Both the position numbers and the translations under genes were made by a program. A stretch of DNA of 64,000 nucleotides from Pseudomonas sp. B21-015 (GTDB taxonomy: Bacteria; Pseudomonadota; Gammaproteobacteria; Pseudomonadales; Pseudomonadaceae): positions 5,828,001 through 5,892,000 of the forward strand of contig NZ_CP087196.1 of NCBI RefSeq assembly GCF_024749285.1, written 5' to 3'. Shown one piece after another: positions 1 through 10,321 of the stretch (positions are counted from its first letter, which is position 1; the number at the start of each line of letters is the position of its first letter). Under the pieces are notes generated by a model. It searched no databases. It saw nothing but the letters and a program-made list of their open reading frames with translations, and was not told where the DNA came from.

Positions 1-491
1 GTCGCAAGTTTCAGAAACCGACAGTGTTCGAAGCGCTGAGTGTGTTCGAAAACCTGGAGCTGGCACAGAAGACCGACAAGTCGGTATGGGCCAGCCTGCG
101 GGCACGTCTGAGCGGCGAACAAACAGATCGCATCAGCGAGGTGCTGGAGACCATTCGCCTGACCGCTTCGGTCAATCGCCCGGCGGGTTTGTTGTCCCAC
201 GGTCAGAAGCAGTTTCTGGAAATCGGCATGTTACTGATGCAAGACCCGCAACTGCTGTTGCTCGACGAGCCGGTGGCAGGCATGACCGACGCCGAAACCG
301 AATTCACCGCCGAGCTGTTCAAAAGCCTGGCCGGCAAGCATTCGCTGATGGTGGTCGAACACGACATGGGCTTCGTCGGCTCGATCGCCGACCACGTCAC
401 CGTGTTGCACCAGGGCAGCGTGCTGGCCGAAGGGTCGCTGGAACAGGTGCAGGACAATGAGCGGGTGATCGAGGTGTACCTCGGTCGCTAG
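1..491 (+). CDS. urtD: Urea ABC transporter ATP-binding protein UrtD (5' end outside window)
   Basis: This is the C-terminal part of an ABC ATPase; the frame is open from base 3 and the real start lies left of the window. The visible part has the ABC signature SHGQKQ, a Walker B (LLLLDEPVAG) and a switch histidine (VVEHDMGF). The ending VIEVYLGR is typical of the LivG/UrtD class. It is followed by urtE, as in urtABCDE operons, where UrtD and UrtE power high-affinity urea uptake through UrtBC. Assignment to UrtD rather than a generic LivG rests on the neighbouring urtE and urease genes. An internal GTG at 24 is not the start. Confidence 0.9.
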   Translation, partial: RKFQKPTVFEALSVFENLELAQKTDKSVWASLRARLSGEQTDRISEVLETIRLTASVNRPAGLLSHGQKQFLEIGMLLMQDPQLLLLDEPVAGMTDAETEFTAELFKSLAGKHSLMVVEHDMGFVGSIADHVTVLHQGSVLAEGSLEQVQDNERVIEVYLGR

Positions 492-509
492 ACCTGCAAA
501 TACAAAACC

Positions 510-600
510 TGTGGGAGCGGGCTTGCCCGCGATGAGGCCTGCACATCCAACATCTTTGTTGAGTGACACACCGCCATCGCAGGCAAGCCAGCTCCCACAG
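510..600. repeat. REP pair (GTGGGAGC class) between urtD and urtE
   Basis: Two inverted copies of the pseudomonad REP core sit here: GTGGGAGCGGGCTTGCCCGCG on the left and its near-complement ending GCTCCCACAG on the right, about 45 bases apart. A long hairpin can form between two co-directional transporter genes, so it may affect mRNA stability or the urtD:urtE ratio. Function is inferred only. Confidence 0.85.
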
Positions 601-630
601 GGTTCTGTGTGGAACAGAAGGAATTAGAAC

Positions 631-1329
631 ATGCTGCAAGTCGACAAGCTGCACCAGTACTACGGCGGTAGCCACATCCTGCGGGGCCTGACGTTTGAGG
701 TGAAGGTCGGCGAAGTCACCTGCCTGCTCGGGCGCAATGGCGTGGGCAAGACCACCCTGCTCAAATGCCTGATGGGTTTGCTGCCGGCCAAAGAAGGCGC
801 GGTGAACTGGGAAGGCAAACCGATCACCACATTCAAGCCGCACCAACGGGTGCATGCCGGCATCGCTTACGTGCCTCAGGGCCGGGAGATCTTTGGCCGA
901 CTGACCGTGGAAGAAAACCTGCTGATGGGCCTGTCACGGTTTCCCGGCTCTGAAGCCAAGGAAGTCCCGGCGTTCATCTACGAGCTGTTCCCGGTCCTGC
1001 TGCAAATGAAGCAACGGCGTGGCGGTGACTTGTCCGGGGGGCAGCAACAGCAACTGGCGATCGGTAGAGCACTGGCCAGCCGTCCACGGTTGCTGATTCT
1101 CGACGAACCCACCGAAGGTATCCAGCCGTCAGTGATCAAGGAAATCGGCGCGGTGATCAAGCAACTCGCAGCGCGGGGCGACATGGCGATTCTGCTGGTG
1201 GAGCAGTTCTACGATTTCGCCGCCGAACTGGCCGACCAGTATCTGGTGATGTCTCGGGGAGAGATCGTGCAGCAGGGTCGTGGCGAAAATATGGAGGCCG
1301 AGGGTGTACGCGGTCTGGTTACGATCTAA
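631..1329 (+). CDS. urtE: Urea ABC transporter ATP-binding subunit UrtE
   Basis: The 232-residue ABC ATPase has Walker A (GRNGVGKTT, about residue 35), signature LSGGQQQQL (about 135), Walker B (LLILDEPTEG) and a switch region with LLVEQ. It belongs to the LivF-like half of hydrophobic amino acid/amide importers. The LVEQFYDFAAELADQY stretch and position directly before ureD point to UrtE. With UrtD it hydrolyses ATP on the cytoplasmic face to import urea for the urease encoded downstream. Start ATG at 631 follows AAGGAATTAGAAC. The REP pair upstream separates it from urtD but it is presumably in the same operon. Confidence 0.93.
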   Translation: MLQVDKLHQYYGGSHILRGLTFEVKVGEVTCLLGRNGVGKTTLLKCLMGLLPAKEGAVNWEGKPITTFKPHQRVHAGIAYVPQGREIFGRLTVEENLLMGLSRFPGSEAKEVPAFIYELFPVLLQMKQRRGGDLSGGQQQQLAIGRALASRPRLLILDEPTEGIQPSVIKEIGAVIKQLAARGDMAILLVEQFYDFAAELADQYLVMSRGEIVQQGRGENMEAEGVRGLVTI

Positions 1330-1359
1330 TCTGTAGCGTCCTAACGATAATTAGAAAAT

Positions 1360-2199
1360 ATGACCTTACCTGCCCACACCATCCTGTTCACCCCCAGCTG
1401 GCATGCCGAGCTGGAACTGGGTTACGCCCGTTTCGGTGACAGCACACGCCCGGTCCAGCGCCGTCACAAAGGCCCGCTGCGGGTGCAGAAGCATCTGTAT
1501 GCCGAAGGCCCCGAGGTGTGTCAGCACATCATCGTCCACCCGCCGGGCGGGATTGCCGGTGGTGATCGGCTCGACATCTCAGCCAGCGTCGGTACGCACG
1601 CCTGGGCGCAAATCACCAGCCCCGGCGCCGCCAAGTGGTATCGCGCGGCCGGGCCGGCTTATCAGAAACTCGACTTGCGTGTTGCCGCCGGTGCTACGTT
1701 GGAGTGGCTGCCGCAAGAGACGATTATCTTCAGCGACGCTCAGGCGGAACTCAGCACGAGCATTGATCTGCAAGGCGATGCACGGCTGTTCTACTGGGAC
1801 GTGGTGGCATTGGGTCGCCCGGCCAGTGGCGAACGCTTCGACCTCGGGCATTTTCAGGCGCACCTGGACATCCGCCGCGACGGCCAGTTGCTGTGGCACG
1901 AACGCCAGCGCATTGTCGGGAACGATGGTTTGCTGGACTCGCCGATAGGGCTGGATGGCCAACCGGTGTTTGCGACGTTGCTGGTGACGGGTGAAATTGA
2001 TAGCGAATTGCTGGAGAAGTGCCGCTCGCTGAGCAATGACGTGCGCGGGGATCTGACGCAGCTGCCGGGGCTTTTGGTCGCCCGATGCCTGGCCAGTGAA
2101 GCGCTGTTGGCGCGAGGCTGGCTGATCGATTTGTGGCGGTTGCTCAGGCCAGCATTGCTTGGCCGAGAAGCCGTCCCGCCCAGAATATGGGCCACCTGA
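1360..2199 (+). CDS. ureD: Urease accessory protein UreD
   Basis: The 279-residue protein matches UreD (also called UreH in some species), the scaffold that binds apo-urease and recruits UreF and UreG for nickel insertion. Recognisable features are the early [14 protein letters not shown] segment, the [12 protein letters not shown] motif (about residues 62-73) and [11 protein letters not shown]. Length is normal for the family. It starts 30 bases after urtE, which suggests read-through from the urea transporter. Its partners ureE, ureF and ureG are about 18 kb downstream. Confidence 0.95.
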   Translation: MTLPAHTILFTPSWHAELELGYARFGDSTRPVQRRHKGPLRVQKHLYAEGPEVCQHIIVHPPGGIAGGDRLDISASVGTHAWAQITSPGAAKWYRAAGPAYQKLDLRVAAGATLEWLPQETIIFSDAQAELSTSIDLQGDARLFYWDVVALGRPASGERFDLGHFQAHLDIRRDGQLLWHERQRIVGNDGLLDSPIGLDGQPVFATLLVTGEIDSELLEKCRSLSNDVRGDLTQLPGLLVARCLASEALLARGWLIDLWRLLRPALLGREAVPPRIWAT

Positions 2200-2211
2200 A
2201 TGATGCTTTTA

Positions 2212-2302
2212 TGTGGGAGCGAGCCTGCTCGCGATAGCAGTCTTACAGCCAACATCTCTATTGGATGTGATGGCCCCATCGCGGGCAAGCCCGCTCCCAC
2301 AG
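2212..2302. repeat. REP pair (GTGGGAGC class) between ureD and ureA
   Basis: Inverted pair: GTGGGAGCGAGCCTGCTCGCG on the left and CGGGCAAGCCCGCTCCCACA on the right. It is the same family as the element at 510-600 and lies inside the urease gene run, upstream of ureA. Confidence 0.85.
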
Positions 2303-2357
2303 GTTTTGTATTTACAGATCCGAATACCTTTTTATCTGCCCGGATGGATTCCAAACG

Positions 2358-2660
2358 ATGGACCTGACCCCACGCGAAAAAGACAAGCTGCTGATCTTCA
2401 CCGCCGGCCTCGTGGCCGAACGACGTTTGGCTCGCGGCGTGAAGCTCAATTACCCGGAGGCCATGGCCTATATTTCCGCGGCGTTGCTCGAAGGCGCGCG
2501 GGACGGCCAGACCGTGGCCGAGCTGATGCATTACGGCACCACCCTGCTCAGCCGCGAACAAGTGATGGAAGGCATCCCGGAAATGATCCCGGAGATCCAG
2601 GTCGAAGCGACGTTTCCCGACGGCACCAAACTGGTCACCGTTCACCAACCGATCGCCTGA
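2358..2660 (+). CDS. ureA: Urease gamma subunit UreA
   Basis: The 100-residue protein is the standard gamma subunit: [20 protein letters not shown] at the start, [22 protein letters not shown] in the middle and [15 protein letters not shown] near the end. UreA, UreB and UreC form the (abc)3 cytoplasmic enzyme that hydrolyses urea to ammonia and carbamate. Length and sequence are typical with nothing missing. In many bacteria ureB follows ureA directly; here two GNAT genes separate them. Confidence 0.97.
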   Translation: MDLTPREKDKLLIFTAGLVAERRLARGVKLNYPEAMAYISAALLEGARDGQTVAELMHYGTTLLSREQVMEGIPEMIPEIQVEATFPDGTKLVTVHQPIA

Positions 2661-2669
2661 GGCCGCGCC

Positions 2670-3741
<1,072 letters not shown>

Positions 3742-3742
<1 letters not shown>

Positions 3743-4050
3743 TGATTCCCGGTGAATACCAGATCCAGCCCGGCGACATCGAACTCAACGTCGGCCGCCG
3801 CACCCTCAGCCTGAAGGTGGCCAACAGCGGCGACCGGCCGATCCAGGTCGGCTCGCATTACCACTTCTTCGAAACCAACGACGCCCTGACCTTCGACCGC
3901 GCCGCCAGCCGCGGCATGCGCCTGAACATCCCCGCCGGCACCGCCGTGCGCTTCGAACCGGGACAGAGCCGCGAGGTCGAGTTGGTGGACCTGGCCGGGC
4001 ATCGCCGGGTGTTCGGCTTTGCCGGACGGATCATGGGCGACCTCGACTGA
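3742..4050 (+). CDS. ureB: Urease beta subunit UreB
   Basis: The 102-residue protein begins MIPGEYQI and carries the [11 protein letters not shown] and [17 protein letters not shown] motifs that define UreB. It is the small structural subunit packed against UreC. The start ATG at 3742 overlaps the stop of the preceding acetyltransferase; an in-frame TTG just upstream is ignored. Length is normal. Confidence 0.96.
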
Positions 4051-4052
4051 CT

Positions 4053-4161
4053 GATCGTTCCCACGCTCTGCGTGGGAATGCATCCCGTGACGCTCCGCGT
4101 CACATAACGGCGGACGCAGAGCGTCCATGGCGGCATTCCCACGCAGAGCGTGGGAACGATC
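4053..4161. repeat. Long nested inverted repeat (GATCGTTCCCACGC class) between ureB and ureC
   Basis: The element begins GATCGTTCCCACGCTCTGCG and ends with the exact complement, CGCAGAGCGTGGGAACGATC. Inside there are further short dyads (GTGACGCTCCGCGTCAC and GGACGCAGAGCGTCC). A second copy of the same element, in inverted internal order, lies at 10201-10313 and a minimal version at 50669-50702. It ends 15 bases before ureC, so it could alter ureC expression relative to ureB. Confidence 0.85.
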
Positions 4162-4176
4162 AATGAAGGAACTGCA

Positions 4177-5877
4177 ATGAAGATTTCCCGTCAGGCCTAC
4201 GCCGACATGTTCGGCCCCACCGTCGGTGACAAGGTCCGTCTGGCCGACACCGAGCTGTGGATCGAAGTGGAACAGGACTTCACCACCTACGGCGAAGAAG
4301 TGAAATTCGGCGGCGGCAAAGTCATTCGCGACGGCCAGGGCCAGAGCCAGTTACTGGCCGCCGAGGTCGTCGATACCCTGATCACCAACGCGTTGATCAT
4401 CGACCACTGGGGCATCGTCAAGGCCGACGTCGGCCTCAAGGACGGGCGCATCGCGGCCATCGGCAAGGCCGGCAACCCGGACATCCAGCCGAACGTCACC
4501 ATCGCGGTCGGCGCCAGCACCGAAGTCATCGCCGGTGAAGGCATGATCCTCACCGCCGGCGGCATCGACACCCACATCCACTTCATCTGCCCACAGCAAA
4601 TCGAAGAAGCGCTGATGAGCGGTGTCACCACCATGATCGGCGGCGGCACGGGACCTGCCACCGGCACCAACGCCACCACCTGCACCTCCGGGCCATGGCA
4701 CCTGGCGCGCATGCTCCAGGCCGCCGATGCGTTCCCGATGAACATCGGCCTCACCGGCAAGGGCAACGCCAGCCTGCCGGAACCGTTGATCGAACAAGTC
4801 AAGGCCGGCGCCATCGGCCTCAAGCTCCACGAAGACTGGGGCACCACCCCGGCGAGCATCGACAACTGCCTGACCGTGGCCGACCAGTACGACGTGCAAG
4901 TGGCGATTCACACCGACACCCTCAACGAGTCGGGCTTCGTCGAAACCACCCTCGCCGCCTTCAAGGGCCGCACCATCCATACCTACCACACCGAAGGTGC
5001 CGGTGGCGGTCATGCCCCGGACATCATCAAGGCCTGCGGTTTTACCAACGTGCTGCCGAGCTCGACCAACCCGACCCGGCCGTTCACCCGCAACACCATC
5101 GACGAACACCTCGACATGCTGATGGTCTGCCACCACCTGGACCCGAGCATTGCCGAAGACGTGGCCTTCGCCGAAAGCCGCATCCGCCGGGAAACCATCG
5201 CCGCCGAAGACATCCTCCATGATCTCGGCGCCTTCTCGATGATCAGCTCCGACAGCCAGGCCATGGGCCGGGTCGGCGAAGTCATCACGCGCACCTGGCA
5301 GACCGCCGACAAGATGAAAAAACAGCGGGGCCCGCTGCCTCAGGATGGTGAAGGCAACGACAACTTCCGCGCCAAACGCTACATCGCCAAATACACGATC
5401 AACCCGGCAATCACCCACGGCATCAGCCATGAAGTGGGTTCGGTCGAGGTGGGTAAATGGGCGGACCTGGTGCTCTGGCGTCCGGCGTTTTTCGGGGTAA
5501 AACCGACGCTGATCCTCAAGGGCGGTGCTATCGCGGCCAGCCTGATGGGCGACGCCAACGCTTCAATCCCGACACCGCAACCGGTGCACTACCGCCCGAT
5601 GTTCGCCAGCTACGGCGGCTCACTGCACGCCACCAGCCTGACCTTTATCAGCCAGGCGGCACAGGAAGCCGGTTTGCCCGAAGCCCTGGGCCTGAAGAAA
5701 AAAATCGCCGTGGTCAAAGGCTGCCGCGACGTGCAGAAAACCGACCTGATCCACAACGATTACCTGCCGAACATCGATGTCGATCCGCAGACCTATCAGG
5801 TCAAGGCCGACGGCGTGTTGCTCTGGTGTGAGCCAGCGGATGTGTTGCCGATGGCGCAGCGTTACTTCCTGTTCTAG
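4177..5877 (+). CDS. ureC: Urease alpha (catalytic) subunit UreC
   Basis: The 566-residue amidohydrolase-fold subunit holds the dinickel centre. By alignment to the Klebsiella enzyme (offset by one), the ligands are His133 and His135 (HIH), carbamylated Lys216 (IGLKLHEDW), His245, His271 and Asp359 (SSDSQAMG). The mobile flap carries Cys318-His319 (MVCHHLD). All are present, so the enzyme should be active once nickel is loaded by UreDEFG. Start ATG 4177 with an AAGGA upstream is chosen over ATG 4150, which lies inside the repeat. It hydrolyses urea in the cytoplasm. Confidence 0.98.
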   Translation: MKISRQAYADMFGPTVGDKVRLADTELWIEVEQDFTTYGEEVKFGGGKVIRDGQGQSQLLAAEVVDTLITNALIIDHWGIVKADVGLKDGRIAAIGKAGNPDIQPNVTIAVGASTEVIAGEGMILTAGGIDTHIHFICPQQIEEALMSGVTTMIGGGTGPATGTNATTCTSGPWHLARMLQAADAFPMNIGLTGKGNASLPEPLIEQVKAGAIGLKLHEDWGTTPASIDNCLTVADQYDVQVAIHTDTLNESGFVETTLAAFKGRTIHTYHTEGAGGGHAPDIIKACGFTNVLPSSTNPTRPFTRNTIDEHLDMLMVCHHLDPSIAEDVAFAESRIRRETIAAEDILHDLGAFSMISSDSQAMGRVGEVITRTWQTADKMKKQRGPLPQDGEGNDNFRAKRYIAKYTINPAITHGISHEVGSVEVGKWADLVLWRPAFFGVKPTLILKGGAIAASLMGDANASIPTPQPVHYRPMFASYGGSLHATSLTFISQAAQEAGLPEALGLKKKIAVVKGCRDVQKTDLIHNDYLPNIDVDPQTYQVKADGVLLWCEPADVLPMAQRYFLF

Positions 5878-5892
5878 ATTTTCTGATAATCC

Positions 5893-6004
5893 TGTGGCGA
5901 GGGGCTGCCCAAGGCAAGCCTGATGCCAGTCAGTCAAGCGAAACCCGCTCCCACAGGCTCCGCGGCTTGACTGACTGGCATTAAGGCAAGCCCCCTCGCC
6001 ACAG
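5893..6004. repeat. Inverted repeat of the TGTGGCGAGGG class after ureC
   Basis: Outer arms CTGTGGCGAGG and CCTCGCCACAG flank inner arms GATGCCAGTCAGTCAAG and CTTGACTGACTGGCAT, with a partial GCTCCCACAG core in the loop. The hairpin sits directly after ureC and may end or protect the urease mRNA. Confidence 0.75.
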
Positions 6005-6098
6005 ATGCATACAGCTCCCGCACATCTGCTTGAGCATTCGCTCGACTGATATGGGGCTAAGATGCGACTCCCGCCCTTTGCTCCACAGGTAATCGCCC

Positions 6099-7226
6099 AT
6101 GCGCCTCAGTGATTTCATCGTTCAGAACGTAGACCGTATCGTCGATGAATGGGAGCAATTCGCCAAAACCATTACCCCCGCCGCCGAAAACATGGACAGC
6201 ATGGCTCTGCGCGATCATGCAAAAGCGATCCTGCTGGCCGCCACACGGGACATGAACAAGCCTCAGTCCGCCAGTGAACAACTGGCAAAAGCCAGGGGCG
6301 AAGGTCCGGAAAAAACCCCGAGCCTGGACGAAGCCGGTGCCAACCATGGCGAGCTGCGGCATACCGTGGGTTTCGACCTGGTGCAGATGACCTCGGAGTT
6401 CCGCCATCTGCGCGCCTGTGTGATCCGCTTGTGGGTCAACAGCCTGGACTCGCCGGATCTGGCCTATTTCCAGGACATGATCCGTTTCAACGAAGCCATC
6501 GACGAAGCCCTGGCCGAATCCACCGCGGCGTATGCCGAGCAGGTCAATCGTTCCCGGGACATCTTTCTGGCGATCCTCGGCCATGACCTGCGCGCACCGC
6601 TGCAAGCGGTGAGCATGTCCACCGAAATGCTGATGCGCAAAACCACCCTTGAGGGCGACGCATTGACCTGTGCGCTCCACATCAAACGTGGCACCCGCCA
6701 CATGGCGGTGATGGTCAGCGATTTGCTCGAGCTGGTCCGCAGTCGCCTGGGCAAGCGCCTGCCGATCGAACCGGTGCCCATGGATCTTGCCGATGCGACG
6801 CGTGACGCGATTGCCCAAGCCTACGCCGCTCGTCCGCAATGCGATCCGACACTGAACGTCGAAGGCGATGCCCAAGGTGTGTGGGATGGCCGAAGGCTCA
6901 ATCAAATGCTGCAAAATCTGATCGGCAACGCATTGCAGCACGGTTCGAACCACAGCGCGGTCAAACTGACCCTCAGGGGCGAAGCGGACAGTGTTCGGCT
7001 CACAGTGCATAACGACGGCACGCCGATTCCGCCCGAGGCGATCGACACGATCTTCGATCCGCTGGTACGCAGTGCCGACGAAGAACTCGGCGGGCCGACC
7101 ACCAGCCTCGGTCTGGGACTGTTCATCGTCAAGGAAGTGGTTGAAGCGCATCAAGGGACGATCGAGGTCAGTTCCAATGAGACCGATGGCACGCTGTTTA
7201 CCGTGGTGTTGCCCAGGAAGGTGTGA
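6099..7226 (+). CDS. Orphan sensor histidine kinase with RsbRD-like N-terminus
   Basis: The 375-residue protein has an all-helical N-terminal sensor region (about 1-145) resembling RsbRD/four-helix modules and no transmembrane segment, so it is probably cytoplasmic. The H-box is ILGHDLRAPLQAVSMSTEML (phospho-acceptor His about residue 165), followed by the N-box NLIGNALQHGS, the G1 region FDPLVRSADEELGG and G2 GLGLFIVKEVVEAH. No response regulator gene is adjacent, so its partner must be elsewhere. The signal is unknown. Confidence 0.85.
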   Translation: MRLSDFIVQNVDRIVDEWEQFAKTITPAAENMDSMALRDHAKAILLAATRDMNKPQSASEQLAKARGEGPEKTPSLDEAGANHGELRHTVGFDLVQMTSEFRHLRACVIRLWVNSLDSPDLAYFQDMIRFNEAIDEALAESTAAYAEQVNRSRDIFLAILGHDLRAPLQAVSMSTEMLMRKTTLEGDALTCALHIKRGTRHMAVMVSDLLELVRSRLGKRLPIEPVPMDLADATRDAIAQAYAARPQCDPTLNVEGDAQGVWDGRRLNQMLQNLIGNALQHGSNHSAVKLTLRGEADSVRLTVHNDGTPIPPEAIDTIFDPLVRSADEELGGPTTSLGLGLFIVKEVVEAHQGTIEVSSNETDGTLFTVVLPRKV

Positions 7227-7250
7227 GGCAGGAAGACCGCGTTGTCGTTC

Positions 7251-7314
7251 TTCGCGAGCAAGCCCGCTCCCACAGGGGAATGCGATCGAATGTGGGAGCG
7301 GGCTTGCTCGCGAA
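7251..7314. repeat. REP pair (GTGGGAGC class, outward orientation)
   Basis: TTCGCGAGCAAGCCCGCTCC is followed 16 bases later by its complement, GGAGCGGGCTTGCTCGCGAA. It lies between the convergent kinase and cbpM genes and can act as a shared hairpin. Confidence 0.85.
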
Positions 7315-7349
7315 AGCGTCCTCAAAGGCAATACAAAAACACAGAACGA

Positions 7350-7655
7350 TTATTCGATCAGCAGCCGCCCCAACCGCTGCCTGAGCATGCGGTTCTCGGC
7401 CCGCAGTTGCCGGACCTCTTCAAGCAGGTCCAGCGCCAGGGCAACGCCTTCCCATTCCAGCTCCAGATCGCGCCGCAGCTTGGCGGCGCGCTTGGCCAGT
7501 GCCAGCTCATAATCGGTGAAGCGCCAATCCTTGGGCAAGGCTCCCTGAGGTTCAAGGATGCCGTGTTCGACGATCTCGATCACGTGCACGTCCGACAGTT
7601 CGGTCGCCTCGCAAAATTCTGCCAGGTCCAATAGAACGATCACGGGGTCGCTCAT
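7350..7655 (-). CDS. cbpM: Chaperone modulator CbpM
   Basis: A 101-residue MerR-HTH-like small protein. It has LLDLAEFCEATELSDVHVIEIVEHGILEP near the start and a C-terminal coiled coil (RRDLELEWEGVALALDLLEEVRQLRAEN). CbpM binds the J-domain of CbpA and inhibits both its DNA-binding and co-chaperone activities. It lies 24 bases downstream of cbpA on the same strand, the standard cbpAM arrangement. Confidence 0.92.
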   Translation of the reverse strand: MSDPVIVLLDLAEFCEATELSDVHVIEIVEHGILEPQGALPKDWRFTDYELALAKRAAKLRRDLELEWEGVALALDLLEEVRQLRAENRMLRQRLGRLLIE

Positions 7656-7679
7656 GATTGGCTACTCCTTATCTTTGAA

Positions 7680-8627
7680 TCAAAAGTTCTCTCGTGGATC
7701 GAAAGCGGCTTTTTTCGCCAACTCCTCCCACAACTCTTTGACGTCATGGTCGAGCTTTTTCGGCATCACCGCCTTGAGCTGCACGAACAGGTAGCCACGG
7801 TGGCCGGCCTTGTGCAGCAAACCGTGGCCCTTGGCGCGCATGCGCTGGCCATTTTGGCTGCCGGCCGGGACCTTGAGGTTGATCTTGCCGGTCAGGGTCG
7901 GCACCGCGACTTCGGTCCCCAGCGCCAGCTCCCACGGTGCCAGCGGCAAGGTGATGATCAGGTTCTCGCCTTCGACATCGAATTTAGGGTGCGGCGCAAA
8001 ACGAATGGTCAGGTACAGGTCGCCATTGACCCCGCCGCCAATGCCCGGAGCCCCCTGGCCCTTGAGGCGGATGCGCTCGCCGTCGGCTACGCCGGCAGGG
8101 ATCTTCACGTTCAGGCTTTTGCTGGTGTTGCTGACATGCTGGCCGGCAGCGTTGTACTGCGGTACCTGGAAGCTGACCTTCTTCGATTCGGTCGAGAGGG
8201 TTTCTTCCAGAAAAACCGGTAATTCCATTTCCACGTCTTGCCCTCGACGTCCGGCGCTATGGCCCGACCGTCCACCACCATTGAAACCCGGACCACGGTT
8301 GCCGAAGATCGAACTGAAGAAGTCCGAGAAATCGCCCGTGTCCTGACCACCACCACCGAAACCACCGCGGCTCTGCCAACCCGGCGGGCCCTGAAAGGGC
8401 TGGCCGTGGTGGCCGTATTTGCGCAAGTCGTCGTATTCGGCGCGCTTGTCGGCGCTTTTCAGCGCTTCATAGGCTTCCGACGCGTCCTTGAATTTGGCCT
8501 CGGCATCCTTTTCCTTGCTGACGTCGGGGTGGTATTTACGCGCCAGCTTTCGATAGGCGGCCTTGATCGCCTTATCGTCCGCGGTCGGTTCCACACCGAG
8601 AATCTTGTAATAGTCTTTGAAGTCCAT
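7680..8627 (-). CDS. cbpA: Curved DNA-binding DnaJ-class co-chaperone CbpA
   Basis: The 315-residue protein has an N-terminal J-domain (about 5-70) with the HPD motif ([11 protein letters not shown]). A Gly/Phe-rich linker follows (about 75-120), then the two C-terminal substrate-binding beta domains. There is no cysteine zinc finger, which separates CbpA from DnaJ. Start ATG at 8627 ([12 protein letters not shown]) is preferred to an ATG 15 bases upstream because it matches the family. CbpA stimulates DnaK ATPase and binds curved DNA in stationary phase. It faces an Hsp70-like gene across a 297-base gap. Confidence 0.93.
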   Translation of the reverse strand: MDFKDYYKILGVEPTADDKAIKAAYRKLARKYHPDVSKEKDAEAKFKDASEAYEALKSADKRAEYDDLRKYGHHGQPFQGPPGWQSRGGFGGGGQDTGDFSDFFSSIFGNRGPGFNGGGRSGHSAGRRGQDVEMELPVFLEETLSTESKKVSFQVPQYNAAGQHVSNTSKSLNVKIPAGVADGERIRLKGQGAPGIGGGVNGDLYLTIRFAPHPKFDVEGENLIITLPLAPWELALGTEVAVPTLTGKINLKVPAGSQNGQRMRAKGHGLLHKAGHRGYLFVQLKAVMPKKLDHDVKELWEELAKKAAFDPRENF

Positions 8628-8924
8628 CGAGGGAATCACCATCCATTATCGAAATCGCGCAGCTCGGTACAGCATGCTCTTGTTTGCAGCGTCTGGATTG
8701 ACCAATCTCAACTTTGTGACCGGGCAGCGCATCAGAAGTTTATCGGCAGCGGGGCGCGGTTCTTGCAGTCGCCCCAAGGGTTGCCAAGTCTATGCAGGGA
8801 AGTTTGGGGGTGATGGACCATCTTTCAAGCGCTGACCGCTGCGATTTAACAGATAGTCGGCCTTCGAATCTTCGCCGCACTGGCATACACTGCGCGGCCG
8901 TTTTTTAACCGGAACTTGAAAGAC

Positions 8925-10199
8925 ATGAAAAACGCATCTCCAGCCCGTGCCTGTGGTATCGACTTCGGCACGTCCAACTCCACCGTCGGCTGGCTGCGCC
9001 CCGGCATGGAAACGCTGATCGCGCTGGAGGACGACAAGATCACCCTGCCCTCGGTGGTCTTCTTCAATATGGAAGAACGCCGCCCGGTGTACGGCCGACT
9101 GGCGCTGCACGAGTACCTGGAAGGTTACGAAGGCCGGCTGATGCGCTCGCTCAAGAGCCTGCTGGGCTCCAAGCTGATCAAGCACGACACCAGCGTCCTC
9201 GGCACGGCGATGCCGTTCAAGGACCTGCTCGGGCTGTTCATCGGTCAGCTGAAAAAGCGCGCCGAAGCCGCCGCCGGTCGGGAGTTCGAGGAAGTGGTGC
9301 TGGGCCGCCCAGTGTTCTTCGTCGATGACGACGAACTGGCCGACCAGGAAGCAGAAAACACCCTGGTGGATGTAGCACGCGCCATCGGCTTCAAGGACGT
9401 CTCGTTCCAGTACGAGCCTATTGCAGCGGCGTTCGACTACGAGTCGACCATCGAAAAGGAAGAGCTGGTACTGATCGTCGACATCGGCGGTGGTACGTCG
9501 GACTTCTCGCTGGTGCGCCTGTCGCCTGAGCGCCGCAACCACGACAACCGTCACGACGACATCCTCGCCACCGGCGGCGTGCACATCGGCGGGACCGATT
9601 TCGACAAGCAGCTGAGCCTGCAAGGCCTGATGCCGCTGTTCGGCTACGGTAGCCGGATGAAGAGCGGCGCCTACATGCCCACCAGCCACCACATGAACCT
9701 GGCGACCTGGCACACCATCAACTCGGTGTACTCGCAGAAGTCGACCCTGGCCCTGGGCAGCATGCGTTACGACATCGAAGACACTGGCGGCATCGATCGC
9801 CTGTTCAAGCTGATCGACCAGCGCGCCGGCCACTGGCTGGCCATGGAAGTGGAAGAAACCAAGATCCAGCTGACCCACGCCGACAGCCGCCATGTGCCGC
9901 TGGATCGCATCGAGTCCGGTTTGAGCGTGGAACTGACCCGAGCGCTGTTCGAATCGGCCATCGACAACTTGCTGGAGCGGGTGCGCAACAGCGTGACCCA
10001 ATTGCTGAACGACGCCAATGTACGGGTCGATCAGGTGGATACGGTGTTCTTCACCGGCGGTTCGAGCGGGATTCCGGCGCTGCGCAACAGCATCTCGGCG
10101 ATGTTGCCGAACGCGCAGCATGTGGAAGGGAACATCTTCGGCAGCATCGGTAGCGGGTTGGCGATCGAGGCGATGAAGCGTTACGGCACCCTCGCATAA
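8925..10199 (+). CDS. Hsp70 family (YegD-like) chaperone protein
   Basis: The 424-residue protein has the actin/Hsp70 ATPase fold: phosphate-1 loop GIDFGTSNSTVGW (about residues 9-21), phosphate-2 VDIGGGTSDFSLVRL (about 185-199) and adenosine motif FFTGGSSGIPALRN (about 375-388). It lacks the C-terminal substrate-binding domain of DnaK, as does YegD. ATG 8925 is used rather than an upstream TTG at 8916. It is transcribed away from cbpA, which could mean a small stress-chaperone cluster. Client is unknown. Confidence 0.9.
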   Translation: MKNASPARACGIDFGTSNSTVGWLRPGMETLIALEDDKITLPSVVFFNMEERRPVYGRLALHEYLEGYEGRLMRSLKSLLGSKLIKHDTSVLGTAMPFKDLLGLFIGQLKKRAEAAAGREFEEVVLGRPVFFVDDDELADQEAENTLVDVARAIGFKDVSFQYEPIAAAFDYESTIEKEELVLIVDIGGGTSDFSLVRLSPERRNHDNRHDDILATGGVHIGGTDFDKQLSLQGLMPLFGYGSRMKSGAYMPTSHHMNLATWHTINSVYSQKSTLALGSMRYDIEDTGGIDRLFKLIDQRAGHWLAMEVEETKIQLTHADSRHVPLDRIESGLSVELTRALFESAIDNLLERVRNSVTQLLNDANVRVDQVDTVFFTGGSSGIPALRNSISAMLPNAQHVEGNIFGSIGSGLAIEAMKRYGTLA

Positions 10200-10200
10200 T

Positions 10201-10313
10201 GATCGTTCCCACGCTCTGCGTGGGAATGCCGCCATGGACGCTCTGCGTCCGCTGTTGAGGCTGTGACGCGGAGCGTCACGGGATGCATTCCCACGCAGAG
10301 CGTGGGAACGATC
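10201..10313. repeat. Long nested inverted repeat (GATCGTTCCCACGC class), second copy
   Basis: Same outer arms as 4053-4161 (GATCGTTCCCACGCTCTGCG and complement), with the internal dyads in inverted order (the CCATGG side on the left). It sits between the convergent Hsp70-like and AI-2E permease genes, where it could serve as a bidirectional terminator. Confidence 0.85.
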
Positions 10314-10321
10314 GGGCGGGG

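Noticed and set aside
510..600. REP pairs as CRISPR or transposon ends
   Set aside because: They are inverted palindromes in scattered pairs without spacers, transposase or target duplications visible.
4150..4176. An earlier ATG for ureC
   Set aside because: It lies in the inverted repeat and adds nine residues absent from UreC; ATG 4177 has the RBS.
8790..10235. A 481-codon minus-strand frame across the Hsp70-like gene
   Set aside because: Shadow of the real plus-strand gene; composition is Ala/Arg/His/Gln-rich and it begins inside a repeat.
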